This document shows positions 9,022-17,679 of a DNA stretch of 64,000 nt, in pieces (position 1 is the stretch's first letter; each line of letters opens with the position of its first letter). The translations under genes were made by a program, and so were the position numbers. Origin of the DNA: JACPDI01 sp035463475 (GTDB lineage: Bacteria > Acidobacteriota > Vicinamibacteria > Vicinamibacterales > 2-12-FULL-66-21); contig DATHTE010000008.1 of NCBI GenBank assembly GCA_035463475.1, forward strand, positions 87,338 to 151,337. The letters run 5' to 3'. Below the pieces are notes generated by a model. The model made no database searches and was not told the origin of the DNA. It saw only the letters and a program-made list of their open reading frames with translations.

Positions 9022-11474
9022 CATTCAACCCGCAGCCCCTCCACAGGATCCACCCGCATCGCGCGCAGGGCCGGCGGGATGCACGCGACGAGGGCGGTCG
9101 CCAGCAGCAACATGCTGGCGGCCGCCGTCGAACCCGCGTCGGTCGGCGACACCTGGTACAGGACGGCCGTCAGCACACTCTGCGCGGCACGAATGATCGC
9201 CCAGCCGGCGGCGAGGCCGGCGCACACCAAGAAAAGACTCTGGCCGAGGACCAGCGCGCCGACGCGCGCCGGCCTCGCGCCCAGTGTGAGCCGAATCGCC
9301 AGCTCGCGCGTCCGCAACGCTACCGACCACGAGAACAGGCCGTACACGCCGAGCGCGGCGAGCAGGCCCGCCAGCGCGCCAAAGAAAATCAGGATGGTCA
9401 TCAGCATGCGCGGCTCGGCGGTGCGGCCGCCCAGCCGTTGGCCCCAGGTCTGGGACACACCCATCGGCACATTGGGCGCCGCGACCCTGAGCGCTGAGCG
9501 CACGGCCGCCCGCGCGGCCGCCGGATCGATCGCGCGCACGGCCAGGAACTGCTCCATGAAGGGGAACTGACGCGTCGTGAAGTACATGGCCGGCTCCGTG
9601 GTCTGGCCGAGCGGCACGTTGCGGATATCACGGACGACGCCCACCACCTCCAACTGCACGAGTTCGTGGCGTCGCCCGTACAGCAGGTTCCGGCCAAGCG
9701 GGCCGATCCCGCCGATCTCCGTCGTCAACACGCGGCCGACCGCGTTGCGGAGGTCCGAAAGGAACCGCTTCGCGAACGTCTCGTTCACGATGACGACACC
9801 TGGCGACTTCGGGCCGTCGAGAGCGGTGAAACTCCGGCCCTGCGCCATCGTCGCGCCCATCGCCTCGAAGTAGCCTTCGCTGACGCTGTGCATCTGCGCC
9901 ATCGGCGCGTCTTCGGGCCGCGCCGGTCGCGGCTGACCCGCGATCCCGAACGGCTCGCGCCATCCGACCTCGAAGGGCAGGAAGTTCGTCGCGCCGGCCG
10001 CGATGACCCCCGGCTGCTGGCGGATGGCTTCGACAATCCGCGCGTGCGTCTCGCCGGCGGACTGCCATGCCGCATACGACGCCCCCGAGCTGACGCTCGC
10101 CGCCAGCTGCACGCTCGTCGTGAGTACCGTCTCCGCGTCCACGCCGGTCGGCGTGTCCATCATCTGCCGCACGCTTCGCACGAGCAGCGCAGAGTTCACG
10201 AGCAGCGCGCACGCCAGCGCCACTTCGCCGGCGACCAGGAGGGAGTAGACGCGGCGCGCGCCGCGCGAACTGCCGCGATCGCCCGACCTGAGATCGGCCG
10301 CAAGCTGCCCGCGCAGGAGCAGGAGCGCCGGGATGAGTCCGAAGAACACCGTCGTGGCGGTGACCACGCACAGGCCGACCCCCAGCGCGCGCCAGTCCAC
10401 GCTCGCCTCCTCGAGCCGCGGGATCTCCACGGGCGCGACGGCCACGAGGAGCGGCAGCGCGATCGCGGCCGCGACGACGCCGATAACCGCGCCGGCCGCG
10501 GACAGCGTGAGGCTCTCGGCCATGAACTGCGTGACGAGGTGCCGAGGAGACGCGCCCATCGCGATGCGGACAGCGATCTCTCGCTCGCGCGCCAGCGCGC
10601 GCGTGAGCAGGAGCGACGCGACGTTCAGCACGCCGATGAGCAGCAGGAGGCCGACGGCGCCGAACAGGACCAGGAGGGCCGGCCGATAGTAACCAAGCTG
10701 CTCGTCCAGCAGCGGAATGAGCCGCCCACTCCACCCGCCGTTGGTGGCGGGAAACTCGCGCTGGAGCCGCAGGCCCAGCGCGTCAACGGCGGCTCGCGCC
10801 CGCTCGAAGCTGGCGCCGTCCGACAGCCGCATGACCGCCTCCATGAAGTGCGCCGCGCGGCTGTGTCGCGTCATGTCCCAGGTGAGGCGCTGCCACACGT
10901 CGACATCGTCCGGAAAACGGAACCCGGCCGGCATGACGCCGACAATCGTGTAGGGAGAGTCGTTGAACCTGAGTGGCCGCCCGACGATCGAAGGATCGGC
11001 GCTGTAGCGCGAGCGCCACAACCGATCGCTGATGACGGCGATGCGCTCGTCTCTCGCGAACAGCGGCCCGCCCGCGGGGAACCCGGCGCCGATCTGCGGC
11101 CGGACGCCGAGCACGTCGAACAGGTTGCCGCTCACTTCGATCGTGTTCACCCGCAGCGGATCCATGCCGGGATCGACCAGGTTGACCGCTGGCCGCCACC
11201 ACGCCGCCGCGTCCGCGAACACCGGCAGCGCCCGGTAGTCCATGAAATTGACGGGGGAGATCGGATCGTGCGCGAGACCGCGCTCGGTGTTGGCGTCCCA
11301 GAGCGTCACGAGGCGGTCCGGCGCCGCGTAGGGCAGCGGCCGCAGGATGACCGAATCAACGACGGTGAAAACGGTGGTCGCCGCCCCCGTTCCCACGCCG
11401 AGCACGAGTACGGTCACGAGGGCGAAGCCGGGATGCTGGCGGAACTGCCGGACAGCCGTGAGAAGAGCGGTCAT
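9021..11474 (-). CDS. ADOP-family ABC transporter permease (MacB/FtsX type)
   Basis: The 817-residue protein has the acidobacterial duplicated-permease layout. It starts with an N-terminal helix after VRQFRQHPGFALVTVLVLG and a MacB-type periplasmic domain (DSVILRPLPYAAPDRLVTLWD). A first FtsX bundle around LTRALAREREIAVRIAMGASPR follows, then a second periplasmic domain. A second FtsX bundle around WSVALRTRELAIRLTLGARPARVG ends in the characteristic ALRAMRVDPVEGLRVE. It is an orphan because no ATPase gene is adjacent. Related proteins export peptides or macrolides or act mechanically on the envelope, but its substrate is unknown. The start at 11474 has an AGGAG about 10 nt upstream. The frame stays open to 11654, but that extension is arginine-rich and encoded partly by a tandem repeat. 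Confidence 0.88.
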   Translation of the reverse strand: MTALLTAVRQFRQHPGFALVTVLVLGVGTGAATTVFTVVDSVILRPLPYAAPDRLVTLWDANTERGLAHDPISPVNFMDYRALPVFADAAAWWRPAVNLVDPGMDPLRVNTIEVSGNLFDVLGVRPQIGAGFPAGGPLFARDERIAVISDRLWRSRYSADPSIVGRPLRFNDSPYTIVGVMPAGFRFPDDVDVWQRLTWDMTRHSRAAHFMEAVMRLSDGASFERARAAVDALGLRLQREFPATNGGWSGRLIPLLDEQLGYYRPALLVLFGAVGLLLLIGVLNVASLLLTRALAREREIAVRIAMGASPRHLVTQFMAESLTLSAAGAVIGVVAAAIALPLLVAVAPVEIPRLEEASVDWRALGVGLCVVTATTVFFGLIPALLLLRGQLAADLRSGDRGSSRGARRVYSLLVAGEVALACALLVNSALLVRSVRQMMDTPTGVDAETVLTTSVQLAASVSSGASYAAWQSAGETHARIVEAIRQQPGVIAAGATNFLPFEVGWREPFGIAGQPRPARPEDAPMAQMHSVSEGYFEAMGATMAQGRSFTALDGPKSPGVVIVNETFAKRFLSDLRNAVGRVLTTEIGGIGPLGRNLLYGRRHELVQLEVVGVVRDIRNVPLGQTTEPAMYFTTRQFPFMEQFLAVRAIDPAAARAAVRSALRVAAPNVPMGVSQTWGQRLGGRTAEPRMLMTILIFFGALAGLLAALGVYGLFSWSVALRTRELAIRLTLGARPARVGALVLGQSLFLVCAGLAAGWAIIRAAQSVLTAVLYQVSPTDAGSTAAASMLLLATALVACIPPALRAMRVDPVEGLRVE

Positions 11475-11580
11475 CAACGAGATGCTCCTGGATGGGACGG
11501 GCTGCGTGACGACATGCGAATCCGTCACACCGTGCATCCGCATTGGACGGGAGAACCGAGCGAAACGTTGGCGGACGGAT

Positions 11581-11625
11581 CGACAGGCTCGACAGGCTCG
11601 ACGGGTTCGACAGGTTCGATAGGGG
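11581..11625. repeat. 9-bp tandem repeat array
   Basis: Five consecutive 9-bp units with consensus CGACAGGCT/CGACAGGTT lie between the ADOP gene and the racemase gene. The first two are identical, the third and fourth differ by one or two bases and the fifth is degenerate. Because 9 is a multiple of 3, the array stays open in all frames and creates artificial Ser-Thr-Gly or Arg-rich extensions in neighbouring open frames. A related TCGACAGACTCGACAG occurs at about 41700. No function can be assigned. Confidence 0.7.
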
Positions 11626-11671
11626 TTTGAGTTCTTCCGGTTCGGTCGTCGCAACTGTTACGTCCGCGCGC

Positions 11672-12364
11672 TCACGCGTGCACGGCCCGGCGGAGGGCCG
11701 CTCTCGCGAGCAGGCGCGTGGAGTCGAGCGTCGGCAGCGGCGAGTTGGAGTCGTCCATGATCAGCGGGATTTCCGTGCAGCCGAGGACGACCGCGTCACA
11801 GCCCTCCTCTTTCATCCGGGCGATCACGCGCTGAAATTGCTCCACCGCCGCGGGCTTGCACACGCCATACACCAGCTCGTCCATGATGATGCGGTTGATC
11901 TCTTCACGCTCCGCCGGCTTGGGAAGCACGTACGCGATCCCGCGCGCGGCGAGCTTCTCCGGATACACGTCGCTCTCCAACAGCCAGCGAGTGCCGGTGA
12001 GGCCGAGGCGCCGGAAGCCACGCTCGACCGCATCCGCGGCGACTACCTCCGCAATGTGCAGCCAGGGGAGCGGCGATCGCGGTTCGACGAAGGGGAGCGC
12101 CTGGTGGATGGTGTTGTCCGGGCAGATCAGGAACTCGGCGCCGATCGACGCGAGCTTCCTTGCGGAGGCGAGCATCAAGTCACCCACGCCCTGCCAGTCG
12201 CCGCGATGGAGGCGCTCCGTGTACTCGGCGAACGGCGGGGTGTGCATCGAGACCTCCGGGTGGTCGTGCGCGCCGAGCAGCGCGGCCCCTTCCACGCAGA
12301 TGGTCCGATAACAGAGCGCGGCCCCTTCGGCGGAACAGGCGACGATCCCGATGTGCTGCGGCAT
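11672..12364 (-). CDS. Aspartate/glutamate racemase family protein
   Basis: The 230-residue product belongs to the PLP-independent Asp/Glu racemase superfamily. Both catalytic cysteines are visible, the first in FLICPDNTIHQAL near residue 80-92 and the second in VVLGCTEIPLI near 193-203. The amino-terminus HIGIVACSAEGAALCYRTI is the usual first strand and loop. The enzyme probably interconverts L- and D-amino acids, such as D-aspartate for cell-wall or other uses. Amino-acid racemases and maleate isomerase-like members share this fold, so the substrate is not certain. It stands alone, with gene-free flanks on both sides. Confidence 0.9.
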   Translation of the reverse strand: MPQHIGIVACSAEGAALCYRTICVEGAALLGAHDHPEVSMHTPPFAEYTERLHRGDWQGVGDLMLASARKLASIGAEFLICPDNTIHQALPFVEPRSPLPWLHIAEVVAADAVERGFRRLGLTGTRWLLESDVYPEKLAARGIAYVLPKPAEREEINRIIMDELVYGVCKPAAVEQFQRVIARMKEEGCDAVVLGCTEIPLIMDDSNSPLPTLDSTRLLARAALRRAVHA

Positions 12365-12625
12365 CGTGTGATTGTATCGCCGCGCCCGGCGGCAGCGCCC
12401 AGCGCCCTACGCCCAGCGTGGAGCGCCCTACGCCGCGCCAACGCCCAGCGTTGAGCGCCCTTCGAGATCGTCTGGCGCACTGCACCTTTGGTTCCAGCGC
12501 GAGGTCGGTGCTCGGGCGTGATGGTGCGCCGTCACGCCCAGTACCAGACGACTGGACGGAACTGAATGGCAGACCTGAGCGAACGGGCCCTCGCAGAGAG
12601 GCGCCGGCGAGCGGCGATCGACGAA
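12365..12625. other. Intergenic stretch with short degenerate repeats, no gene seen
   Basis: The stretch lies between the starts/ends of two leftward genes. A 13-bp unit AGCGCCCTACGCC occurs at 12401-12413 and 12422-12434, with a third degenerate version to about 12463 (CGCCCAGCGTTGAGCGCCCTT). No open frame here has coding character, and no terminator-like stem with a T-run is visible. Confidence 0.5.
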
Positions 12626-13111
12626 TCAGTGGGCCTGGCCGACCCGCGCTCCCACGAGCGTCTTGCTGGCGCGTGAAACCACGAGCGCGATCGGAAGCCC
12701 GACGAAGACCATGTGCACGAGGATCATCGTGGCGACGAGAGACATGGGTGGCGTACGGAGGTTCACGCGGGACAGCGGCAGCACGATCTGGTTCATGACG
12801 AGGTAGACCAGCACGCCGTAAATCGGTCCATACAGAAACGGCTGGCGCACAAGCACACGCAGACGCCGGCTCGCCGTGAAATACACGGCCGCGACGACGA
12901 ACGCGATCAGAAAGTGCAGCGCCATGCCGAGCGCGGCTGTGCTCGCGCCTCCCTGGAACGCCGACGGCCCCAGCAGGCCGCTCGCGATCCCCTGCAGGAC
13001 GAGCATCGGCCTGAAAGCGCCGGTGAACGCGGCGCGAACGGCGAACGCCGCCAGGATGTCCAGAACCCCGACAACCAATCCGCCGAGAGCGATGGGATGC
13101 ATGCGGCGCAC
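12626..13111 (-). CDS. Small conserved-looking integral membrane protein, function unknown
   Basis: The 161-residue protein is predicted to have four membrane-spanning segments, at about residues 8-28, 60-80, 95-115 and 125-145. Glycine-rich stretches (GGLVVGVLDILAAF, LQGIASGLLG) and the loop FYGPIYGVLVYLVMN are notable. No catalytic motif or known domain was recognised. An ATG three codons downstream (13102) is an alternative start. The gene is divergent from the hybrid histidine kinase, with about 175 bp between them. A small multipass protein with a role in the envelope is all that can be said. Confidence 0.65.
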   Translation of the reverse strand: MRRMHPIALGGLVVGVLDILAAFAVRAAFTGAFRPMLVLQGIASGLLGPSAFQGGASTAALGMALHFLIAFVVAAVYFTASRRLRVLVRQPFLYGPIYGVLVYLVMNQIVLPLSRVNLRTPPMSLVATMILVHMVFVGLPIALVVSRASKTLVGARVGQAH

Positions 13112-13287
13112 GACTGCCTCCTCCAGTGAGCAGCGATTTTAGCCGTTCGGCGCGGCCCTCTGACCTGCTAAGATCGTCCCGATCCGACTCCCCACTTCTG
13201 GCGTGCCGGCCGCGGTTCGCCTCTTGGTCCGGACGTCGTCACCGTCAGCCGCGCTGAGCCCAGCGGAGGCCGGGACATGGCGATAGC

Positions 13288-16200
13288 GTGTGCTCGGTGC
13301 CGGAAGGACAGGCCATCGTGGCTTCGGCGGGCGACCTTCGTGCAAACAACGAATCCTCGGACGGGACCGTCTTGATGCCGGCGGAACCGACGACCCAGCT
13401 CCGGACGACAAACAAGATCGCGATCGCCGCGGGCGCGCTGGCGATCGTTGTCGGTGGCGGCCACGCGGTCGCCTGGATTACTGGCGCGATCGCACAACCC
13501 TCGGCCGGCACGGTCGTCATGACGACCAATACTGCTGTGGGCTTCCTGCTGTGTGGGCTCGCGCTGTCATTGCTCGCCTGGCCGGCGCCTGGGCCCGCTC
13601 GCCGACGCATCGCTGGAGCATGCGCGGCGCTCGCCTTTCTGCTCGGGGCGGCGACCGTCAGCGAACACGTCTTCGGCTGGAACCTCGGCATAGACGAACT
13701 GCTGGCCAGCGGACCCGCGGGTGCCCTGGCGAACCCGCCCCGCATGAGACCGCCCACGGCGGTGTCGTTCGTGTTCCTCGGGCTGTCCCTCCTGCTGCTT
13801 GCGCGTGGCCGCCGGCCGCACGAGCGGGCGATGGTGCACGAGGCGCCGGCCGTGATCGTCCTCCTGCTCGGGCTCCTGGAGACGATCGCGCTGCTCTACG
13901 GCGCCATCGAGTTGCAGAGCATGGTCCGTTTCACGGGCCTCACCTGGGGGACGGCGGTGCTGCCCGTTGTGGTCGCTGCCGGCGTGCTGTGCGCGCGGCC
14001 CGGCGAGGGGATGATGGCGTGCCTCACTGCGCCGGACGAGGGTGGCGTCATCGCGCGGGCACTGCTCGGTCCGGTGGTGTTCCTGCCGATCCTGTTTGGC
14101 TGGGCACACCTGAGGACGGAGCGTCTGAGGTGGTTCGACGAGTCAACGGGCACGAGTCTGCTGACACTCGCGTCCGTCGTGACGTTCCTCGCGCTCGTGC
14201 TGTTCGCCAGCCGCCGCGTCAGCCTGTCTTATGTCGCGCTCCGCAAGAGCGAACGGGAAGCGCAGCGCCAGAAAGAGCTGCACGCCGAGGTCATGAGCAC
14301 GACGGACGTGAACATCGCGTACCTGGATGCCGACTTCAACTTCGTCGTCGTGAACGCGGCTTACGCCGAGAGCTGCCGGATGAAGCCGGAGGAGATGGTG
14401 GGCCTGAACCACTTTGCCCTCTATCCGCATCCGGAGAACGAAGTGATCTTCCGTCGCGTCCGGGACACTGGGCAGTCGGTCTTCTACAAGGACAAGCCGT
14501 TCGAATACCCGGACCAGCCGGAACGTGGCCTCATGTACTGGGACTGGAGCCTCGTTCCACTGAAGGATGCCACCGGCAAGGTCATCGGCGTGGTCCTGTC
14601 ACTGAGGGAGACGACGAAATACAAGCAGGCGCAGGACGCGCTGCGCCAGGGCAAGGAACGGCTCCAACGCCTGGTGGAGGCGTCAACCGCTGTGCTGGGG
14701 CAGACCACTCCCGAAGGGCTCCTCGCCGTCATCTCGGAAGCGGCAAGAGACCTGACCGGCGCACGTCATGTCGCGGTCGGCCACGGCTTTGTGAACGGCG
14801 AGTTCCTCATCGGCGCCGCATCGAGGAGAGGCGAGGGACCGCGCTGTCCGCCGGCCTCCACCTTCAAGGTGGAACGAGGCGGCGTTCACCTCGACCTGAT
14901 GCAGGATGCCGACGCGATTCGGATGGACGACGCCGAGTTGCGCGCGCATCCACGCTGGTGGGGCCTGCCCGGAGACCACGTGCCGCTGCGAGGGCTCCTC
15001 GGCGTGCGGCTCCTGGCCGGCGACGGCTCGCCCAACGGCATGATCCTCGCCACCGACAAGGAGGAGGGGGAGTTCACGGCGGACGACGAGGCGGCGCTCC
15101 GGCAGCTGGCCGCGATCGGATCGCTCGGGCTCCAGGAGACGGCGGTCCGCAACGAGCTCGAGGAGGCGGACCGGCGCAAGAACCAGTTCCTGGCGGTGCT
15201 CTCGCACGAGCTCCGCAACCCGCTCGCGGCCATCCGCGCCGCGCTGTATATCGTCAACCACGCCACCTCGTCTCCTGCGCACGCCGGCCAGGCGCGGGCG
15301 GTGATCGACCGTCAGGTCGCGCAGCTGACGCGGCTCGTGGACGATTTGCTGGACGTGACGCGCATCACTCGCGGAAAGATCCAGCTACAGCGGGGGCCGC
15401 TCGACTTCGTCGCGCTGGTGCGGCGGACGGCCGAGGATCACCGCTCGATGTTCGTGAACCGCGGCATCGACCTCGAGATCGCGCTGACGAACGAGGCCCT
15501 GTGGGTGGACGGCGACGAGCACCGGCTGACGCAAGCGGTCGGCAACCTGCTGCACAACGCCGCGAAGTTCACCGATCGCGGCGGACGAACGGTGATCCGC
15601 GCGGGGCGCGACGAGGCGTGGGATCGCGGCATCATCACCGTTCGCGACACGGGCATCGGTATCACCCCCGCGGCGCTGCGGCGCCTGTTCGAGCCGTTCA
15701 TCCAGGAGGAGCAGTCGATCGACCGCGCCCGCGGCGGTCTCGGCCTCGGCCTGTCCCTCGTGAAGTCGCTCGTCGAGATGCACGGAGGTACCGTGCAGGC
15801 TCGAAGCGACGGTCTCGGCAAGGGGGCCGAGTTCACGATCCGGTTGCCGCTCCAGGCATCACCGGCCGTTCCCCGCCCGGAGCCGGCCCGCGCGCGGCAT
15901 CAGCTCAGGCGCGTGCTGATCATCGAGGACAACGTCGATGCCGCGATCACGTTGCAGAGAGCGCTAGCGCTGGCCGGTCACCAGGTGGAGGTGGCCTACA
16001 CCGGCCAGGAAGGGCTCGCAAAGGCGACACAGTTCGACCCGCACGTGATCCTCTGCGACATCGGTTTGCCGGGAATGGACGGATACGAAGTGGCGCGCGC
16101 GTGCCGAATCAGCGACGCTCTGCGGGACGTGTATCTCGTCGCGCTGACGGGATACGCGCTGCCGGACGACGTCGCGAAGGCGCGCGAGGCGGGGTTCGAT

Positions 16201-16320
16201 CTTCACGCGGCGAAGCCCCTCAGCACGGAGAAGCTCGAAGACCTGCTGGGGGCGATTGACCGGACCGAGGTGTCGCCGGACTCCGAACACGTATCGCCGC
16301 CCGGCGGGAGCGTTCACTAG
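13288..16320 (+). CDS. Hybrid sensor histidine kinase: membrane sensor, PAS, GAF, HisKA, HATPase, receiver
   Basis: The protein of about 1010 residues starts with about eight hydrophobic segments (residues 45-310) of MASE-like character. A PAS domain follows (DVNIAYLDADFNFVVVN, about 335-455), then a GAF domain (about 470-620). The phospho-acceptor motif LSHELRNPL lies near residue 637, the ATPase motifs NLLHNAAKF and DTGIGI near 751-790, and a receiver domain with DIGLPGMDGYE near 923. It should autophosphorylate and pass phosphate to its own receiver, which implies a phosphorelay to an unlinked partner. The true start is uncertain: GTG 13288, GTG 13318 (preceded by GAAGGA) and ATG 13375 are all possible. 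No output-domain regulator is adjacent. Confidence 0.88.
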   Translation: MCSVPEGQAIVASAGDLRANNESSDGTVLMPAEPTTQLRTTNKIAIAAGALAIVVGGGHAVAWITGAIAQPSAGTVVMTTNTAVGFLLCGLALSLLAWPAPGPARRRIAGACAALAFLLGAATVSEHVFGWNLGIDELLASGPAGALANPPRMRPPTAVSFVFLGLSLLLLARGRRPHERAMVHEAPAVIVLLLGLLETIALLYGAIELQSMVRFTGLTWGTAVLPVVVAAGVLCARPGEGMMACLTAPDEGGVIARALLGPVVFLPILFGWAHLRTERLRWFDESTGTSLLTLASVVTFLALVLFASRRVSLSYVALRKSEREAQRQKELHAEVMSTTDVNIAYLDADFNFVVVNAAYAESCRMKPEEMVGLNHFALYPHPENEVIFRRVRDTGQSVFYKDKPFEYPDQPERGLMYWDWSLVPLKDATGKVIGVVLSLRETTKYKQAQDALRQGKERLQRLVEASTAVLGQTTPEGLLAVISEAARDLTGARHVAVGHGFVNGEFLIGAASRRGEGPRCPPASTFKVERGGVHLDLMQDADAIRMDDAELRAHPRWWGLPGDHVPLRGLLGVRLLAGDGSPNGMILATDKEEGEFTADDEAALRQLAAIGSLGLQETAVRNELEEADRRKNQFLAVLSHELRNPLAAIRAALYIVNHATSSPAHAGQARAVIDRQVAQLTRLVDDLLDVTRITRGKIQLQRGPLDFVALVRRTAEDHRSMFVNRGIDLEIALTNEALWVDGDEHRLTQAVGNLLHNAAKFTDRGGRTVIRAGRDEAWDRGIITVRDTGIGITPAALRRLFEPFIQEEQSIDRARGGLGLGLSLVKSLVEMHGGTVQARSDGLGKGAEFTIRLPLQASPAVPRPEPARARHQLRRVLIIEDNVDAAITLQRALALAGHQVEVAYTGQEGLAKATQFDPHVILCDIGLPGMDGYEVARACRISDALRDVYLVALTGYALPDDVAKAREAGFDLHAAKPLSTEKLEDLLGAIDRTEVSPDSEHVSPPGGSVH

Positions 16321-16381
16321 GCCTGCCGGGGACCCACTCCTGTCGCGTCACGCGTTCGCGTGACCACTGTTGCGCACTTTG

Positions 16382-16400
16382 GCGCACACGGCGTGTGCGC
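16382..16400. promoter_or_regulatory. 8-bp perfect stem upstream of the RDD gene cluster
   Basis: GCGCACAC and its complement GTGTGCGC flank a GGC loop, about 65 nt upstream of the first RDD gene and 60 nt after the histidine kinase. There is no T-run, so it could be an operator or a weak terminator. The evidence is limited to the symmetry. Confidence 0.35.
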
Positions 16401-16466
16401 TCTACATGTGCGCCTGACACCTGCCGATATCACCAACACGCCACACATCACCGGGAGTTTGAGCTT

Positions 16467-16964
16467 ATGACGAATCCGTACGCTCCGCCTCGTGCTGTCG
16501 TCCGGGACGTTCGTGATCCACAGGCACAGGCCGAGCCCGCGGGACGTGGCACGCGGCTCGGCGCGGCGATTCTCGATGGCATCATCGTCACCGTGATGGT
16601 GTACGTGCCGATCCTGTTCTTCCCCGCGATCGGCGCGGCCGCGTCTCCCGGCGCGGAGGGGGGCAGCATGATCGGCATCGGTATGGTGCTGGGGCTCGCC
16701 GGGTTCATCATCTGGTGCTGGCTCACCATCACGTACGTCTACCGCAACGGGCAGACCATCGGGAAGAAGCTCGTCGGGATCAAGGTGGTGCGCAGTGACG
16801 GAACGCCGATTTCGCTCAGCCGGATTTTCTGGCTGCGCAACGTCGTGAACGCGATGCTGGGCATCATCCCGCTGTACGGGCTGATCGACGTGCTCTTCAT
16901 CTTCGGAGAATCGCGTCAGTGTCTGCACGACAAGCTCGCAGACACCGTCGTCGTCGTGGCCTGA
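16467..16964 (+). CDS. RDD-family membrane protein (first of two)
   Basis: The 165-residue protein starts MTNPYAPPRAVV, a proline-rich cytoplasmic lead typical of RDD proteins. The family motif RGTRLGAAILDGIIV lies near residue 29, with the Arg and Asp that name the family. About three membrane segments follow, and the loop RNGQTIGKKLVGIKVVRSDG near 95-115 is also characteristic. The start follows GGGAG at 16453-16457. RDD proteins are small transport-related membrane proteins of mostly unknown activity. It heads the run of genes that continues with a second RDD protein 25 nt downstream and then SpoIIM. Confidence 0.85.
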   Translation: MTNPYAPPRAVVRDVRDPQAQAEPAGRGTRLGAAILDGIIVTVMVYVPILFFPAIGAAASPGAEGGSMIGIGMVLGLAGFIIWCWLTITYVYRNGQTIGKKLVGIKVVRSDGTPISLSRIFWLRNVVNAMLGIIPLYGLIDVLFIFGESRQCLHDKLADTVVVVA

Positions 16965-16989
16965 GGGTTCCCCCGGGGGCGGGCGGGAC

Positions 16990-17679
16990 GTGCTGGACAC
17001 GGTCGTCGCTGCGGAGACGCCTGAAGGCATCCTGCTCGAGCTGCGTCCGGCCGGTCTGAGCGTCCGATTTTACGCGTTCGCGCTCGACTGGGTCATCCGG
17101 ATCGCCGTGCTGTACGCGGCAGCCATCGCAGTGCTGTTCGTGGGCGGCGTCGGTGTCGCGTTCTGGCTGATTCTGCTCTTCGCCCTCGAGTGGCTCTATC
17201 CCGTGGCCTTCGAGCTGATGCAGGGGGGCGCGACGCCGGGGAAGCGGGCGTTCGGCCTGAAGGTCATCATGGACAACGGCCTGCCGATCACGGCGGCGGC
17301 GTCCATGACACGCAACCTGCTGCGCGCGGCCGACTTTCTTCCGTTCGGCTACGCGTTCGCGATCGTGAGCATGCTGGTGCGGCACGACTACAAGCGGCTC
17401 GGGGACATCGCCGCTGCCACCATCGTCGTGCACGAACAGAAGGCGGTGCCCCGCATCGTCCTCGAGGCGGTCGCGCCCGTGGCGCCGGCGCGGCCGCTCG
17501 CGCAGCAGGACCAGGCCGCGGTCATCGCGCTCGCCGCGCGGGCGAAGCGCCTCACGGCGGAGCGGCTCGACGAGCTGGCAGCGCTCGCTGCCACGGTGTC
17601 CGGAGACGCGGGGCGCGCGGGGCCCGCCGTCACGCGCCGCGTGCTCGGGGTGGCGCAGTGGCTACTGGGGCGCCGGTGA
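16990..17679 (+). CDS. RDD-family membrane protein (second, with C-terminal extension)
   Basis: The 229-residue protein begins at GTG 16990 after a GGGCGGG stretch. The RDD signature is SVRFYAFALDWVIRIAVLY near residue 25-43, and the later motif is GGATPGKRAFGLKVIMDNG near 78-96. The C-terminal 70 residues are soluble, alanine- and arginine-rich and not part of the usual RDD domain. Its TGA overlaps the ATG of the SpoIIM gene by one nucleotide. Pairing of RDD with SpoIIM-like and MoxR genes is a recurring bacterial neighbourhood, for example in actinobacteria. Confidence 0.85.
   Translation: MLDTVVAAETPEGILLELRPAGLSVRFYAFALDWVIRIAVLYAAAIAVLFVGGVGVAFWLILLFALEWLYPVAFELMQGGATPGKRAFGLKVIMDNGLPITAAASMTRNLLRAADFLPFGYAFAIVSMLVRHDYKRLGDIAAATIVVHEQKAVPRIVLEAVAPVAPARPLAQQDQAAVIALAARAKRLTAERLDELAALAATVSGDAGRAGPAVTRRVLGVAQWLLGRR

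Noticed and set aside
12401..12463. Possible CRISPR-like array
   Set aside because: Only two good copies of 13 bp with an 8-nt interval, no unique spacers of proper size and no cas genes.
13290..16259. Long second frame on the same strand as the hybrid kinase
   Set aside because: It is Arg/Gly/Pro-rich with no domain signals, while the other frame has a complete kinase.
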